NCBI RefSeq assembly: GCF_900168165.1
Contig: NZ_FUYV01000006.1
Span: forward strand, 124,001-188,000
Direction of reading: 5' to 3'
From: Alkalitalea saponilacus
GTDB lineage: Bacteria; Bacteroidota; Bacteroidia; Bacteroidales; Marinilabiliaceae
DNA: 64,000 nucleotides
Shown here piece by piece: positions 1-10,100 of this stretch (positions are counted from its first letter, which is position 1; every line of letters starts with the position of its first letter). Under the pieces are notes generated by a model that saw nothing but the letters and a program-made list of their open reading frames with translations, did not search any database and was not told the origin of the DNA. Made by a program: the position numbers and the translations under genes.

Positions 1-1
1 C

Positions 2-2083
2 GGGTTCAATACCGGGGCAACTTATCATTGGCAAATTGCCATGTTGATAGATAATATGGAAGTTTGGTCAACACCAACACTGTTTTATGTTGGGCACGAT
101 CATGTGATTCATGTGAAGGAGGGAAGTAATGGTACTAACGGCAGCAATTGGAACAACGCTTTTGGAACTTTGTATGAGGCGTTGGAATATGCCTTGCCGG
201 GAGATGAGATTTGGGTGGCTGCCGGAACCTATTACCCTGTGGAGGTAAGTAACCCATCATCCGTTTCTACAGCAGAAAAAGAAACCGCTCTTCAATTGAA
301 AACCGGGGTATCAATTTATGGAGGTTTTGCCGGTACTGAAGTTGCCAGAAATCATAGATATTATTCCGCTAATCAAACCATTATTAGTGGAGATTTATCC
401 GGCGACGGTAATTATGCCAGCAGCAGTGTTAATCTATTTACTAATAATGGTGCTGAGGAAAGACCAATAGAGCGTGGTGCAATTTTGGATGGTTTGATAT
501 TCGAACATTCCGCTCAATCTGCCATTGTTAATCATGGTGCATCACCTTCTATCCGCAATTCCATTTTCAGAAACAACAAAGGAACCAATGGTGGAGCCAT
601 TTCAAATAGCAATAGCAGTTCACCATTTTTCTATCATGTTCTTTTCCATAGTAACGAAGCTGTTAATGGCGGAGCTGTGTGGTCTGATGAAACATCAGTG
701 CCTGAGTTTATCCACGTTACCGTAGGAAACAATACGGCAACAGAGATTGGAGGTTTATTTGGTCCTGCTTTGGTTAAAAACAGTATTGTATATCATAACG
801 AGGGCGGGCAGCTATCAGATATTGCAACAGTCCTGTATTCATGTGTTGAGGGAGGGTTTTCCGGCGAAGGTAACAGGGAGCATGACCCAATGTGGGTGGA
901 CATGAACAATGGAAATTTCAGGTTGAAGGAGTTCTCTTCTGCCATTGATGGCGGGAACCAATCCTTTATGCCGGAAATGCCTTTTTATGATCTTGGTATG
1001 CAGGGACGTTTAATGCACAATACTGTTGATATGGGGGCATACGAGGCACAAGCAAAAGGTCAATTGGAAATGGAGTCAAGCTCTACTGATCAGGGTGATT
1101 TTTATTTCAAGGATTCTATGAATCTGACCTTTAATCAGCCACTTGTTTTAGTAAATCCTCAATTAATTCAACTTTTTTCGGATGGTTCGTTGATTGATAT
1201 TAATGTTGTTTCAGAGGATAATGTGTTGATTGTTTCTCATGATGGGCTTCAATTCAACTCAGATTATAGATTAATTTTATCAGCCGGTGCTGTTACATTT
1301 GAAGGTAATTCCACTATTCTTAATCAAGTTATAGAAATAGATTTCAAAACATTGGATTGCCAGCCAGTAATATTGACAGATTTTGTTAATGAAATGGAAA
1401 TATGTCCATATAGTGAGATTTTAATTGAGGTTCATGCTGAAGGCGATGTGCTTTCTTATCGATGGATATTTAACGACGAAGTGTTACCGGATGCTGGCGA
1501 ACAATTAGTTATTGAGTCCGTAACTCCTGATCAATATGGTGTTTACACTTTGGAGGTATTGGATTATTGTTCTGTAGGTACTTCACAACAATTGGAATTG
1601 AAATCGGTTGAAACTACGCAATTGGATATACTGGATAAGTGGAGAACAATTTTCTTCGTAGATAACTCGCAAAATCAGCTTTCTGATTTTAATTGGTATT
1701 TAAACGATAGTTATTTATCAGGCGGCCAGTTTATTGATTTGAGTAATAAACATGGAAAATTGATATTGCATGCTTTTGATGAGGTTAGCGGGTGTACGCT
1801 GCGTTCAAAAGAAATAGATGTTATATCAGGCAGCAGAACGGGGTTGACCTTTTGGCCTAACCCGGTGGTTGCCGGTAACAGTGTATCAGTGTTAATGCCA
1901 GTGGGTTTTGTGCCTGTAAACGTTCGTCTTTATGATATTTCAGGTCGTTTAATGGTTAACGAAAAAGCACCTTCAGGTGTAATGGTAAGTTTTGACAAAA
2001 CCGATTTTCGACCTGGCGTTTATATTCTCCAATTTGAAGACGAAAGTGGAAGAATCGAATTTGACAGGATTACCATCGACTAA
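2..2083 (+). CDS. T9SS-exported beta-helix surface protein, 5' end outside window
   Basis: The frame is open from base 2, and its first residues (TYHWQIAMLIDNMEVWS) look like the end of a fibronectin-III-like linker, so the true start lies upstream. A right-handed beta-helix module follows, opening VIHVKEGSNGTNGSNWNNAF and closing DMGAYEA, as in choice-of-anchor/polymorphic surface proteins. Next come an SbsA-type Ig-like region (about 1060-1350) and a second Ig-like region with the DQYGVYTLEV signature. The last ~80 residues are a T9SS type A sorting domain (FWPNPV, YDISGRL, PGVYILQF). The product should cross the outer membrane by T9SS and be released or anchored at the surface. The module closely resembles the three units of the gene at 4339. 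Ligand unknown. Confidence 0.85.
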   Translation, partial: GFNTGATYHWQIAMLIDNMEVWSTPTLFYVGHDHVIHVKEGSNGTNGSNWNNAFGTLYEALEYALPGDEIWVAAGTYYPVEVSNPSSVSTAEKETALQLKTGVSIYGGFAGTEVARNHRYYSANQTIISGDLSGDGNYASSSVNLFTNNGAEERPIERGAILDGLIFEHSAQSAIVNHGASPSIRNSIFRNNKGTNGGAISNSNSSSPFFYHVLFHSNEAVNGGAVWSDETSVPEFIHVTVGNNTATEIGGLFGPALVKNSIVYHNEGGQLSDIATVLYSCVEGGFSGEGNREHDPMWVDMNNGNFRLKEFSSAIDGGNQSFMPEMPFYDLGMQGRLMHNTVDMGAYEAQAKGQLEMESSSTDQGDFYFKDSMNLTFNQPLVLVNPQLIQLFSDGSLIDINVVSEDNVLIVSHDGLQFNSDYRLILSAGAVTFEGNSTILNQVIEIDFKTLDCQPVILTDFVNEMEICPYSEILIEVHAEGDVLSYRWIFNDEVLPDAGEQLVIESVTPDQYGVYTLEVLDYCSVGTSQQLELKSVETTQLDILDKWRTIFFVDNSQNQLSDFNWYLNDSYLSGGQFIDLSNKHGKLILHAFDEVSGCTLRSKEIDVISGSRTGLTFWPNPVVAGNSVSVLMPVGFVPVNVRLYDISGRLMVNEKAPSGVMVSFDKTDFRPGVYILQFEDESGRIEFDRITID

Positions 2084-2156
2084 AACTATAAAATGAGATT
2101 ACAATTTTCAGTAAATAACCTGTGCTGAGGTACTATTAATTTAATATTCTGTTTAA

Positions 2157-3089
2157 ATGAGATATGTAACAAATATATCAAATCAGTCGAAGGTTCGAGT
2201 TGATTTTATAAAACCCGGTTTTTTAATTATTTTCATGATTGCATCTTTAACATTGGAAGCAGGATCACCCGCTTCCAATGATACAATAGCTACTCCTAAT
2301 TATACAGTGGACAATACAATTGAAAACACTAGAGGATGGTATTCTACCTCATTATATGGCGAATTTGGCTTGCCAACCATCCAGCATAGTGTAAATCAGA
2401 TTGGAATTGACGATCAAATTTCTTTTGGTGGAGGTTTGTCATTTAATTTCAGGTTTGTTGATTGGCTTGGGATTCAGTTTGGTGCCGGTTTATCCTATCA
2501 TAACACCAACCTTAATATTCCTGAATATAATGCTGAGATAGCCTCTATAGATAATGAAGGTGATTCATACACTAAAATAGTGAGCGCCAGGAATGTCATG
2601 GAGGAGCAAAAATGGCTTTGGCTCAATGCGCCAGTTTCTTTAAACTTTTTTTATGGCTTTGGAGATTGGGAATTGTATGGTTTAGGTGGTATAGAGATGA
2701 GGTATGCTATTCTATCTGATTATACCCAAACCGGAACATTTACTCATCAGGGCTATTATGAGCAATGGAACGTTTTGTTTGATGATCTTCCTTCTTTGGG
2801 ATTTTATACTGACCGCAATATAAAATCAGAAGGAAAAATTGAACCCGATTTGTTACTATTGCCCTATTTTGGTATTGGAATGATAACCCCAGGGCAGAAT
2901 AGTCGTTTTTATATGGAGTTTCGATATTATTTAAACAGTCAGGATCCTCTTGCTAATAGTAAGCAGGATGGGTTATTTCCCGGTCCCGAAAATAACCAAT
3001 CGGTAAATATGTTTAGTAATAAATCTGTATTGAATTTTGGCGATGTTGCCTTTGGTGGCTTGAAATTTATAGTTGGTATTAATTTTTAG
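2157..3089 (+). CDS. outer-membrane beta-barrel protein, function unknown
   Basis: The 310-residue product has a hydrophobic N-terminal stretch (about residues 20-35, FLIIFMIASLTLEAGS) that would act as a signal peptide. Alternating aromatic strands follow (FNFRFVDWLGIQFGAGLSY, RFYMEFRYY), and it ends in Phe (IVGINF), typical of BAM-inserted barrels. It lies 73 bp after the T9SS protein at 2083 on the same strand and could be co-transcribed, perhaps as a partner of that surface protein; this is inference. I cannot place it in a named porin family. A start at a later codon nearer the hydrophobic segment is possible, because the 20 residues before it are unusually long for a signal peptide n-region. 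Confidence 0.7.
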   Translation: MRYVTNISNQSKVRVDFIKPGFLIIFMIASLTLEAGSPASNDTIATPNYTVDNTIENTRGWYSTSLYGEFGLPTIQHSVNQIGIDDQISFGGGLSFNFRFVDWLGIQFGAGLSYHNTNLNIPEYNAEIASIDNEGDSYTKIVSARNVMEEQKWLWLNAPVSLNFFYGFGDWELYGLGGIEMRYAILSDYTQTGTFTHQGYYEQWNVLFDDLPSLGFYTDRNIKSEGKIEPDLLLLPYFGIGMITPGQNSRFYMEFRYYLNSQDPLANSKQDGLFPGPENNQSVNMFSNKSVLNFGDVAFGGLKFIVGINF

Positions 3090-3375
3090 GGCGTTAACTA
3101 GATTTAGGCTCTTATGTATTTTGGTCAGCTGGTTAATCTTATTTTTATTTTTTAAGTGTTGAATAGATTAGTCTCTGAAAATCAGTTATCTGGTTCTTTG
3201 TTTAATCTAATCCTAATTATTGTTCAGAAAATTCTTAAAATCTGATTTTTATAAAATGAAACCACAAAATAACTTCTAAATTGTTGGATATTCGAGTGAA
3301 AAGTTTTAAGTTCGTAACAAAATATTATTAATATCAGTGTTATAGTAATAATTTGTTATAAAGCCACTTTATATT

Positions 3376-3840
3376 ATGGAACCCGGATTACAAATTGACA
3401 ATTTAGATAAAAAAATACTTTCTCTGATTACGAAAAATGCAAGAATTCCATTTTTGGAAGTAGCCAGAGAGTGCAAGGTTTCAGGCGCTGCTATTCATCA
3501 GCGCATTCAGCGTCTGATGAATATAGGAGTGATTAAAGGTTCTGAATTTATTCTGAACCCTTCAAAAATTGGATATCATACCTGTGCTTTTATGGGAATC
3601 TTTCTTAAAAAAGCTAGTTTGTTCGATAAAGTAGTTCAAATGTTGGAACAGGTTCCTGAGATTGTAGAGTGTCATTATACTACCGGCCAGTATGCCATTT
3701 TTATTAAAATTTACGCCAAAAGTAACGAACACCTGAAACGAATTCTCCACGATAAACTGCAATCCATCCCCGGTATTTCATCAACCGAAACCATTATTTC
3801 TCTTGATGAGTCATTTAAACGGCAATTGCCGGTCGAATAA
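3376..3840 (+). CDS. Lrp/AsnC family transcriptional regulator
   Basis: The 154-residue length is usual for the family. The N-terminal winged helix-turn-helix begins LDKKILSLITKNARIPFLEV and has the recognition region SGAAIHQRIQRLMNIGVIKG (about residues 10-60). A C-terminal RAM ligand-binding domain follows (VECHYTTGQYAIFIKIYA, residues ~90-150). Such proteins sense amino acids or similar small ligands and bind DNA as dimers or octamers. The gene stands alone, with 286 bp upstream and a strong terminator directly downstream, so it is probably monocistronic. Its target is not evident here; the nearest amino-acid gene is thrA, 26 kb away. Confidence 0.9.
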   Translation: MEPGLQIDNLDKKILSLITKNARIPFLEVARECKVSGAAIHQRIQRLMNIGVIKGSEFILNPSKIGYHTCAFMGIFLKKASLFDKVVQMLEQVPEIVECHYTTGQYAIFIKIYAKSNEHLKRILHDKLQSIPGISSTETIISLDESFKRQLPVE

Positions 3841-4338
3841 ATATTGTATGAGAAATTCGGGATAGAGATTATGCCAGAACAATATTGACCAAATTTAAAA
3901 AAAGTTCACTTAGGTGAACTTTTTTAATTTAAACTCATTCGTTGATATTATAATTTAAGAATCTGAGTTTGTATTCTTATTACCATCATTAGAAAATGGA
4001 TTGATTTTTTTTAGGATTTGTAAATGATAGACCAGGTGGGGGATAAGGAGTTGCGGAGTGACCCGTTTCTCAGATGGTGAGAGTTCATAGTATTAAATGA
4101 ATTGTTATTATGAAATTCTCTGAATATTTTACTTGAGCAATTATATTTATTTGATAATGCCATATTTATATCGAATTATTGCAACTTTGACTTCACAAGT
4201 TCGTAGAAAATTAAATTAGTTTAACATGCTAATCTTTATTTAATCTGGGGGAATTCTAATTCTGCTTGGATTTTACTCGTTAAATAAGTACTAAATTAAG
4301 TAGTTGTTAAAGCCATTAACCTTATCAAAATAGATCCG
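3841..4338. other. 498-bp AT-rich spacer
   Basis: Apart from the hairpin at 3898-3925 I see no gene or recognisable repeat. A locally GC-richer patch near 4030-4080 stands out from its surroundings but shows no clear pairing. Confidence 0.4.
3898..3925 (+). terminator. intrinsic terminator after the Lrp/AsnC gene
   Basis: Perfect 12-bp stem AAAAAAGTTCAC / GTGAACTTTTTT with a TTAG loop. The T-run forms the descending side, so it can also work in the other direction. Confidence 0.75.
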
Positions 4339-7300
4339 ATGAGAATTTTATTTTTTTGTTTTTTGTATTGCGCCTCATTCATCAGTATTGAATCAACTAA
4401 TGTTTTTCATGTAACCCCAAGTGCTACGGGTGCAGGAACTTCCTGGTCTGATGCAATTCATTTACAAGGAGCCTTAAATTTGGCCAGTGCCGGTGATGAA
4501 ATATGGGTTGCGGGCGGTGTTTATAAACCAACCAATACCACCGACCGGAGCATCTCATTTGTTATTCCTGATGGAGTAAAAGTTTATGGAGGTTTTAATG
4601 GTACTGAAACTCAATTGAGTCAGCGAAACTGGTATTTGAATAAAACCATCTTAAGTGGAGATATTGGGCAGGTGAGCAATCACGGTGATAACAGCTATCA
4701 TGTTGTTACATTTAAAGGGACATCTTCTAATCCCATTTCAGAATCAACAAAATTTGATGGTTTTTATATTCAACATGGAAATGCTAATGGTGTAGGTGAT
4801 TTTAGCAATGGTGGTGGTGTATACATGGAATGGGCTTCACCAATTGTGGTCAATGTTTGGTTCCGGAATAATGTTTCATCAGGAGTTGGAGGTGCCGTAT
4901 ATGCAGATGAAAACAGCTCAGCCAAATTTGCCAACTGTATTCTGGTCGATAATCAATCGAATGGCGATGGAGGTGCTGTTTTTTCAAATGGAGGATTACG
5001 TCTTATAAATTCATTATTTTATGGAAATACGTCGTCCTCAGGTGCTGGAGCTGTTAGAGGAACGATGCAGACATTGCTGCTTAATTCAATAGTATGGGGC
5101 AATTTTTCTCCTTTGGGCATTCAGTTATCAGGTGTTACTGCTTCAAATTCTATAGTTGAGGGAGGATATTCCGGCGATGGAAATATCTCTTCTGATCCGC
5201 TTTTCTTTAATGCTCCCAACAAGGATTTCAGACTAAGAGGAAGCTCTCCTGCCATCAACTCTGGAAACAATGCCTTTGTAGAATCCTGGCATACATTAGA
5301 TTATCTGGGTGGAGTGCGAATCATTGAATCAATCGTTGATATTGGACCATTTGAAGGGGCTGTAATCACCCCTTATTTGGTGTCTCCGTTTAATAACAGT
5401 TTTCTTAGTGCCGGAACCACAGAAGTTTCTCTTGAGTGGAACTGGACAACTGGCAAACCCGCCGATGTTGTAGGTTTTGAACTGGAATATGTTGTTGATG
5501 GAGGTAGTAAAATTGTTGTATCTAACATACCGGGAACTCAATTGATGCAAACGATCAGCGGACTAAGCTCTACCAATCGCGTTGAATGGCGTGTAGGAAG
5601 TGTGGATGTATTCGGGAATAAAAACTGGGCCGGCTGGTTTGTTTTTACCATACAACGGGATCGACCTGTTTATGTAAAGCCTGATGGAACTGGGGATGGC
5701 AGTTCATGGTCAAATGCTTCCAGTTTAGTGGGAGCAATCAATAATTATATTCATGGAGATGAGTTATGGGTTCAAGCAGGAGTATATAAGCCAACAAACT
5801 CAACAAATAGAAATGCATCCTTTGAACTAAAGAGAGGTATGAAACTTTATGGAGGGTTTGCAGGCACCGAAACCTCCATAAATCAAAGAAACTGGGTTAA
5901 GAATAAAACCATTCTTAGCGGAAACATTGGTGATCCGGATACTGAAATTGATAATAGTTTCAGAGTGGTAACTGCCAGAGGAACTGCTGAGCAACCTATC
6001 ACTTTCTCAGCAATAATGGATGGTTTTATTATTGAAGGTGGTTATGGTAACAGCGAAACCAATTCTAATGACAGGGGAGCTGCTATACGATTTGAGCATG
6101 CTTCTCCAATTATTGTTAATTGCTGGTTTAGAGATAACTATTCATTAAATTTTGGAGGTGCAGTTTTTACTGATGGAAACTCTTCACCGTCATTTTATAA
6201 CACCATCTTCAGCAATAACAAATCGGGTCGATTTGGGGGAGCAATACTTGCCAACCGTGATCTTCTTTTGGTCAATTGTGTGTTGTTTGGGAATCAGGCT
6301 TTAACACGGGGAGGCGCTATTAATGGCGAGCTTATTCCACAGGGAGGGGTATCTGTTATCAATTCAATTGTTTGGAACAACAATGCTCCTTCATTTCCTC
6401 AAATGTTTCAGGTAACAGCATCACATTCAATTGTAGATGGAGGATTTACCGGGGTTCAGGTTAGAAGCGATAATCCGCAGTTTCTTGATCCTGATGAGTC
6501 TGATTTTAGGATAAATTCATTATCGCCGGCTATTAATATGGGTGATAATGCTAGAGTTCCGGCTTGGTTGGATAAGGATTTTGCACAGAATCAGCGTATT
6601 CAGGGTAGTCATGTTGATGCAGGTGTTTTTGAAGGTGCCACTCCGGTTCCTTTCCCTACGTCCCCTTTAAATAATGCATTGTTTACACCTGAAATAGTTA
6701 ATGTAACATTGGAGTGGGAGTGGGAGACTGAAAAACCATCTACCATTACTCACTATAGATTGCAGTATCAGATAAACAATCAGCATGTTGAAACAGAAGA
6801 GGGAATCGGTTCAGAGTTCTTTGAACTTGCAGGACTAAAACCTGCCGACCGAGTGACATGGAGAGTGGGTGCTCAAGATCAGTCCGGTGATTTGCTGTGG
6901 TCACCATGGTACAATTTTGGAATCAGGAGAGATGAACCATTGTTTGTTAAGCCTAATGGAACTGGTGATGGATCATCATGGAATGATGCAATTGATTTGA
7001 AAAATGCTTTAGCCATTGCATCCTTTGGTGATAGCATTTGGGTTGCTAAGGGAATTTATACGCCTACCAATGACGGTAACAGAGAGATTTCTTTCCAGTT
7101 GTCTGATGGAGTTAAAGTATTTGGAGGATTCTTTGGCAATGAAACCGAATTTAATCAAAGGGATGTTGTTAATAATCAATCAATCCTGAGTGGTTTGATA
7201 GGTGATGAAATCAAGTCGTTTCATGTGGTTAAGATTCTTGGAACGACGAATCATCCTGTTTCATCAGAAACAATTCTTGATGGGGTTGTCATTCAGGATG

Positions 7301-8229
7301 GTCATGCATCATTTTCTTTCAATAACAATAATCTGGGAGGAGGAATATATCTTGAAAATGCCAGTCCTGTTCTGGCTAATGTATGGTTCAGAAATAACTC
7401 TGCCACGGGTAATGGAGGTGCGGTTTATGCTGATGCAATGTCGAATCCCGCCTTCGCAAATGTTATCTTTACCGTGAATTCCGCAAACGATCACGGGGGG
7501 GCTGTGTTCTCAAATTCTTCAATGAGATTTTATAACTGTCTTTTTTATAACAATCAGGCTGGCAGGATGGGTGGTGCGATGTCTGCATCTAACTCAAATC
7601 TTAACCATGTTCATAACTCTATTTTCTGGGGAAATAGAGCCGATCAAGGTTTCGATCATTTTAGAAACATTGTTGTACGCAGTTCTATTGTAGAGGATGG
7701 TACTGGTGTTAATAGTTTAACTGATGATCCTCTTTTTGTAGATGCACTAAATTTTGAGTTTGAGTTGCAAGATGAATCTCCTGCCATTGACGCCGGTAGC
7801 ATTCAGCAAATGCCTGATTGGATAACTTTTGATTTTAGAGGTGAACCGAGGGTTCAAGGTGAGATGATTGATATTGGCCCGTTTGAATTCCCTGTGGATG
7901 ATAACGGAGGAGATAATGGAGGAGACAACGGTGGTGATAATGGTACAAACATCGAAAACTCCGAATTATTAAATACCTTTCTGCAAATCATTCCTAATCC
8001 TGTTTCAAGAAATCAGAAGATACGCATTGTAGCAGAAGGAATAACAGATGGAACTCTGTATGTAAGTATTTATGATTTCACCGGTCGTTTATTGCGCACT
8101 GAAAAGCTAATTGTAACAAATGGAGAAGCATCCTTGCCTGGAATGGATTTTAATCCGGGAAATTATATTGTGATATTTCAAACCAATGATACTGCAAGGC
8201 CTGTTTCACGTCAGTTAATCATCCGCTAG
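4339..8229 (+). CDS. large T9SS-exported protein with three beta-helix modules
   Basis: The 1296-residue product has a short signal peptide (MRILFFCFLYCASFISIEST) and three homologous units of ~330 residues (about 22-350, 443-772, 867-1190). Each unit opens with a xVxPxGTGDGSSW-type strand, has DEIWVAxGxYxPTN and KVYGGFxGxE motifs, and closes with SPAIxxGxN and DIGPFE. Fibronectin-III-like linkers join the units (RVEWRVGSVDVFGN, RVTWRVGAQDQSGD). A DNGGDNGGDNGG linker precedes a T9SS type A sorting domain (IIPNPVSRNQKIR, YDFTGRLLR, PGNYIVIFQ). The units look like internal duplications, and the gene at 2-2083 carries a fourth relative. Likely a surface or released glycan- or host-binding protein; no catalytic residues are recognisable. 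Confidence 0.88.
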   Translation: MRILFFCFLYCASFISIESTNVFHVTPSATGAGTSWSDAIHLQGALNLASAGDEIWVAGGVYKPTNTTDRSISFVIPDGVKVYGGFNGTETQLSQRNWYLNKTILSGDIGQVSNHGDNSYHVVTFKGTSSNPISESTKFDGFYIQHGNANGVGDFSNGGGVYMEWASPIVVNVWFRNNVSSGVGGAVYADENSSAKFANCILVDNQSNGDGGAVFSNGGLRLINSLFYGNTSSSGAGAVRGTMQTLLLNSIVWGNFSPLGIQLSGVTASNSIVEGGYSGDGNISSDPLFFNAPNKDFRLRGSSPAINSGNNAFVESWHTLDYLGGVRIIESIVDIGPFEGAVITPYLVSPFNNSFLSAGTTEVSLEWNWTTGKPADVVGFELEYVVDGGSKIVVSNIPGTQLMQTISGLSSTNRVEWRVGSVDVFGNKNWAGWFVFTIQRDRPVYVKPDGTGDGSSWSNASSLVGAINNYIHGDELWVQAGVYKPTNSTNRNASFELKRGMKLYGGFAGTETSINQRNWVKNKTILSGNIGDPDTEIDNSFRVVTARGTAEQPITFSAIMDGFIIEGGYGNSETNSNDRGAAIRFEHASPIIVNCWFRDNYSLNFGGAVFTDGNSSPSFYNTIFSNNKSGRFGGAILANRDLLLVNCVLFGNQALTRGGAINGELIPQGGVSVINSIVWNNNAPSFPQMFQVTASHSIVDGGFTGVQVRSDNPQFLDPDESDFRINSLSPAINMGDNARVPAWLDKDFAQNQRIQGSHVDAGVFEGATPVPFPTSPLNNALFTPEIVNVTLEWEWETEKPSTITHYRLQYQINNQHVETEEGIGSEFFELAGLKPADRVTWRVGAQDQSGDLLWSPWYNFGIRRDEPLFVKPNGTGDGSSWNDAIDLKNALAIASFGDSIWVAKGIYTPTNDGNREISFQLSDGVKVFGGFFGNETEFNQRDVVNNQSILSGLIGDEIKSFHVVKILGTTNHPVSSETILDGVVIQDGHASFSFNNNNLGGGIYLENASPVLANVWFRNNSATGNGGAVYADAMSNPAFANVIFTVNSANDHGGAVFSNSSMRFYNCLFYNNQAGRMGGAMSASNSNLNHVHNSIFWGNRADQGFDHFRNIVVRSSIVEDGTGVNSLTDDPLFVDALNFEFELQDESPAIDAGSIQQMPDWITFDFRGEPRVQGEMIDIGPFEFPVDDNGGDNGGDNGGDNGTNIENSELLNTFLQIIPNPVSRNQKIRIVAEGITDGTLYVSIYDFTGRLLRTEKLIVTNGEASLPGMDFNPGNYIVIFQTNDTARPVSRQLIIR

Positions 8230-8267
8230 ATTGTGATTTTCATGGCACAGCAATAGTAAGATTTCTA

Positions 8268-8306
8268 AACAAATCGTCCCGGGGTTAATCCCTGGGACGA
8301 TTTGTT
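8268..8306. terminator. bidirectional terminator between convergent genes
   Basis: Perfect 13-bp arms AACAAATCGTCCC / GGGACGATTTGTT around a GC-rich loop. It lies between the + gene ending at 8229 and the - gene ending at 8330, so it can serve both. Confidence 0.8.
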
Positions 8307-8329
8307 CTATCTCTCTTGGATATATCTTA

Positions 8330-9283
8330 TTAATCTAGCTTAATAGCAATTGTAGAGGCATTAACCAATTCGGTTTGTTTTCCTCTACGGAAAACAAAAT
8401 CCAGTCTGCCCATTTGTACACCATTTTGACCTGATTGCCATATGATTACTTCTTTGCCGGACAGATTAGTGACGAAGCGCGGTTCCTCCATAAATCTGTG
8501 TGTATGACCACCAAGTATCACATCAATATGATGGGATTGTGCTGCAACTTTTAAGTCATCAAAACGATCCTCTCCCATATCAAAACCAAGATGCGATAAG
8601 GCGATGATGATATCGCAATGGTATTGTGTTTTTAACAATTCAGCAGTTTTGTCACCTGTTACAACAGGATCAAGCCATTTAAGCCCGTCTACGTGATGCG
8701 GAGCAACAAGTCCATCAGGATCAACCCCGAGTCCGATGATTCCAATCCGAATCCCGCCGGTTTCAATTATGTGGTATTCTTTTATTTTGCCATCAAGCAA
8801 AGTTCCTTCTACATCATAGTTTGTCGAAATAAATGGGAAGTTCGCATACTTAAGCTGATTGCTCAAACTTTCTATTCCATTATCAAACTCATGGTTTCCC
8901 AATGTGGCTGCATCGTATCCCATTTTGCTCATCAGTCTTAACTCCAGACTTCCTTCATAGAAATTGAAATAAGGAGTTCCCTGAAACATATCTCCCGAGT
9001 CAAACACTAGAACATGTTCAGTGTTTTCACGGATTTGATTGATTATTGTGCTTATTCGTGCAAAGCCTCCCATGCCCGGGAATCTTCCATGATTTTCTGG
9101 AAGTGGTTCAATGTGACTGTGTAAATCATTGGTATGCAATATTGTTATTCTTGTTTCATTTGCATTGTTGCACGAATAGAATACGGAAAATATAAGCATC
9201 AGAAATATTGCTGAATAAATTCTATTGCTAAATTGCCGATTGTAATACATGGTAAAATTCTTAAATGATGAATTGTTTTTCAT
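8330..9283 (-). CDS. 5'-nucleotidase-type metallophosphoesterase lipoprotein (catalytic half)
   Basis: This 317-residue protein has the calcineurin-like metallophosphoesterase motifs of the UshA/5'-nucleotidase family in order: HTNDLHSHIEP, VFDSGDMFQG, TLGNHEFDNG, ALSHLGFDMG and GGHTHRF. A lipobox-like FSVFYSCNN after a hydrophobic stretch suggests a periplasmic lipoprotein. The likely initiator is either the first Met or the Met twelve codons later, closer to the hydrophobic core. Full-length UshA-like enzymes carry a C-terminal substrate-binding domain; here that domain is the separate gene 20 bp upstream in the same operon. The pair would dephosphorylate nucleotides or other phosphoesters outside the cytoplasm. 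Confidence 0.9.
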   Translation of the reverse strand: MKNNSSFKNFTMYYNRQFSNRIYSAIFLMLIFSVFYSCNNANETRITILHTNDLHSHIEPLPENHGRFPGMGGFARISTIINQIRENTEHVLVFDSGDMFQGTPYFNFYEGSLELRLMSKMGYDAATLGNHEFDNGIESLSNQLKYANFPFISTNYDVEGTLLDGKIKEYHIIETGGIRIGIIGLGVDPDGLVAPHHVDGLKWLDPVVTGDKTAELLKTQYHCDIIIALSHLGFDMGEDRFDDLKVAAQSHHIDVILGGHTHRFMEEPRFVTNLSGKEVIIWQSGQNGVQMGRLDFVFRRGKQTELVNASTIAIKLD

Positions 9284-9303
9284 TTTTAGCGGATAAATCC
9301 CAA

Positions 9304-10059
9304 CTACTGCTTCACAGTTATTCTAACTGTGTTATCAGGTTTAATAATTTCTCCGTTTTTGTTTAGCATTTTGATATGAGCAATAATCAAATCCCGGATG
9401 GTTCTTTTGGATGTTAATATTTGATCTGATTCCTGGAAAACATTATAATGGTCGCCACCTGCTGCCAGATAATCTGAGGTTATAACCCAATAGAGTGAGT
9501 CTGGAATTGGTTTTTTATTGTGAATTCTGATCTTTTCTGCGCGATCTTCAATTAATGTAAATGATGCGCCCGAAATTCCATCTCCGTCAATTGATGCGAT
9601 ATGATTGAAGAGTGTTTCAATCTGTTTGCCATTCAATTTAACTGCTACCATCTGATTTTCAAATGGCATGACTTCAAATGCATTTCTGATAGTTATATCT
9701 CCAGCTGGAAGGGGAGCTCTTAAGCCTCTTACATTTACAACGCTTATTACAGGGAGTTCATCAGCATGCTGTCGTTCAAGAAAATCCTTTCCTGCCTTCA
9801 ATACCAAATCGGCAACAAAACTTGATAAGGGGCTCTCCGGTTTAACCGATCTAATGGTAGCTTTATTCTTGCCAATCACCTCATTCATGATTTGCTCCAG
9901 GGAATCACGATAAGGTTCAATTATCGACACAATTTTTTCATTTTGAGGTATTGATGCGTCAATTTTTATTATATCAACATTTTCAAGTTGATAGGAATGC
10001 TGCTGATTACATGAGTATATCAACAGAGGGAATAAAATGAATATTAATAGCGTGCGCAT
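9304..10059 (-). CDS. 5'-nucleotidase C-terminal domain lipoprotein (substrate-binding half)
   Basis: The 251-residue product starts with a lipoprotein signal (LLIFILFPLLIYSC). It contains hallmarks of the 5'-nucleotidase C-terminal domain: SPLSSFVADLVL, VVNVRGLRAPLPAGDIT, FEVMPFENQMVAVKLNG and the nucleobase-binding region SDYLAAGGDHYNVF. It has no metal-binding half. The metallophosphoesterase gene follows 20 bp downstream, so the two are almost certainly co-transcribed and form one enzyme from two lipoproteins. Split arrangements of this kind are known in Bacteroidota. Confidence 0.88.
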   Translation of the reverse strand: MRTLLIFILFPLLIYSCNQQHSYQLENVDIIKIDASIPQNEKIVSIIEPYRDSLEQIMNEVIGKNKATIRSVKPESPLSSFVADLVLKAGKDFLERQHADELPVISVVNVRGLRAPLPAGDITIRNAFEVMPFENQMVAVKLNGKQIETLFNHIASIDGDGISGASFTLIEDRAEKIRIHNKKPIPDSLYWVITSDYLAAGGDHYNVFQESDQILTSKRTIRDLIIAHIKMLNKNGEIIKPDNTVRITVKQ

Positions 10060-10100
10060 GTCATTTTTTGGCTAAAATAGAAAAATTTAACTATAAGTTC

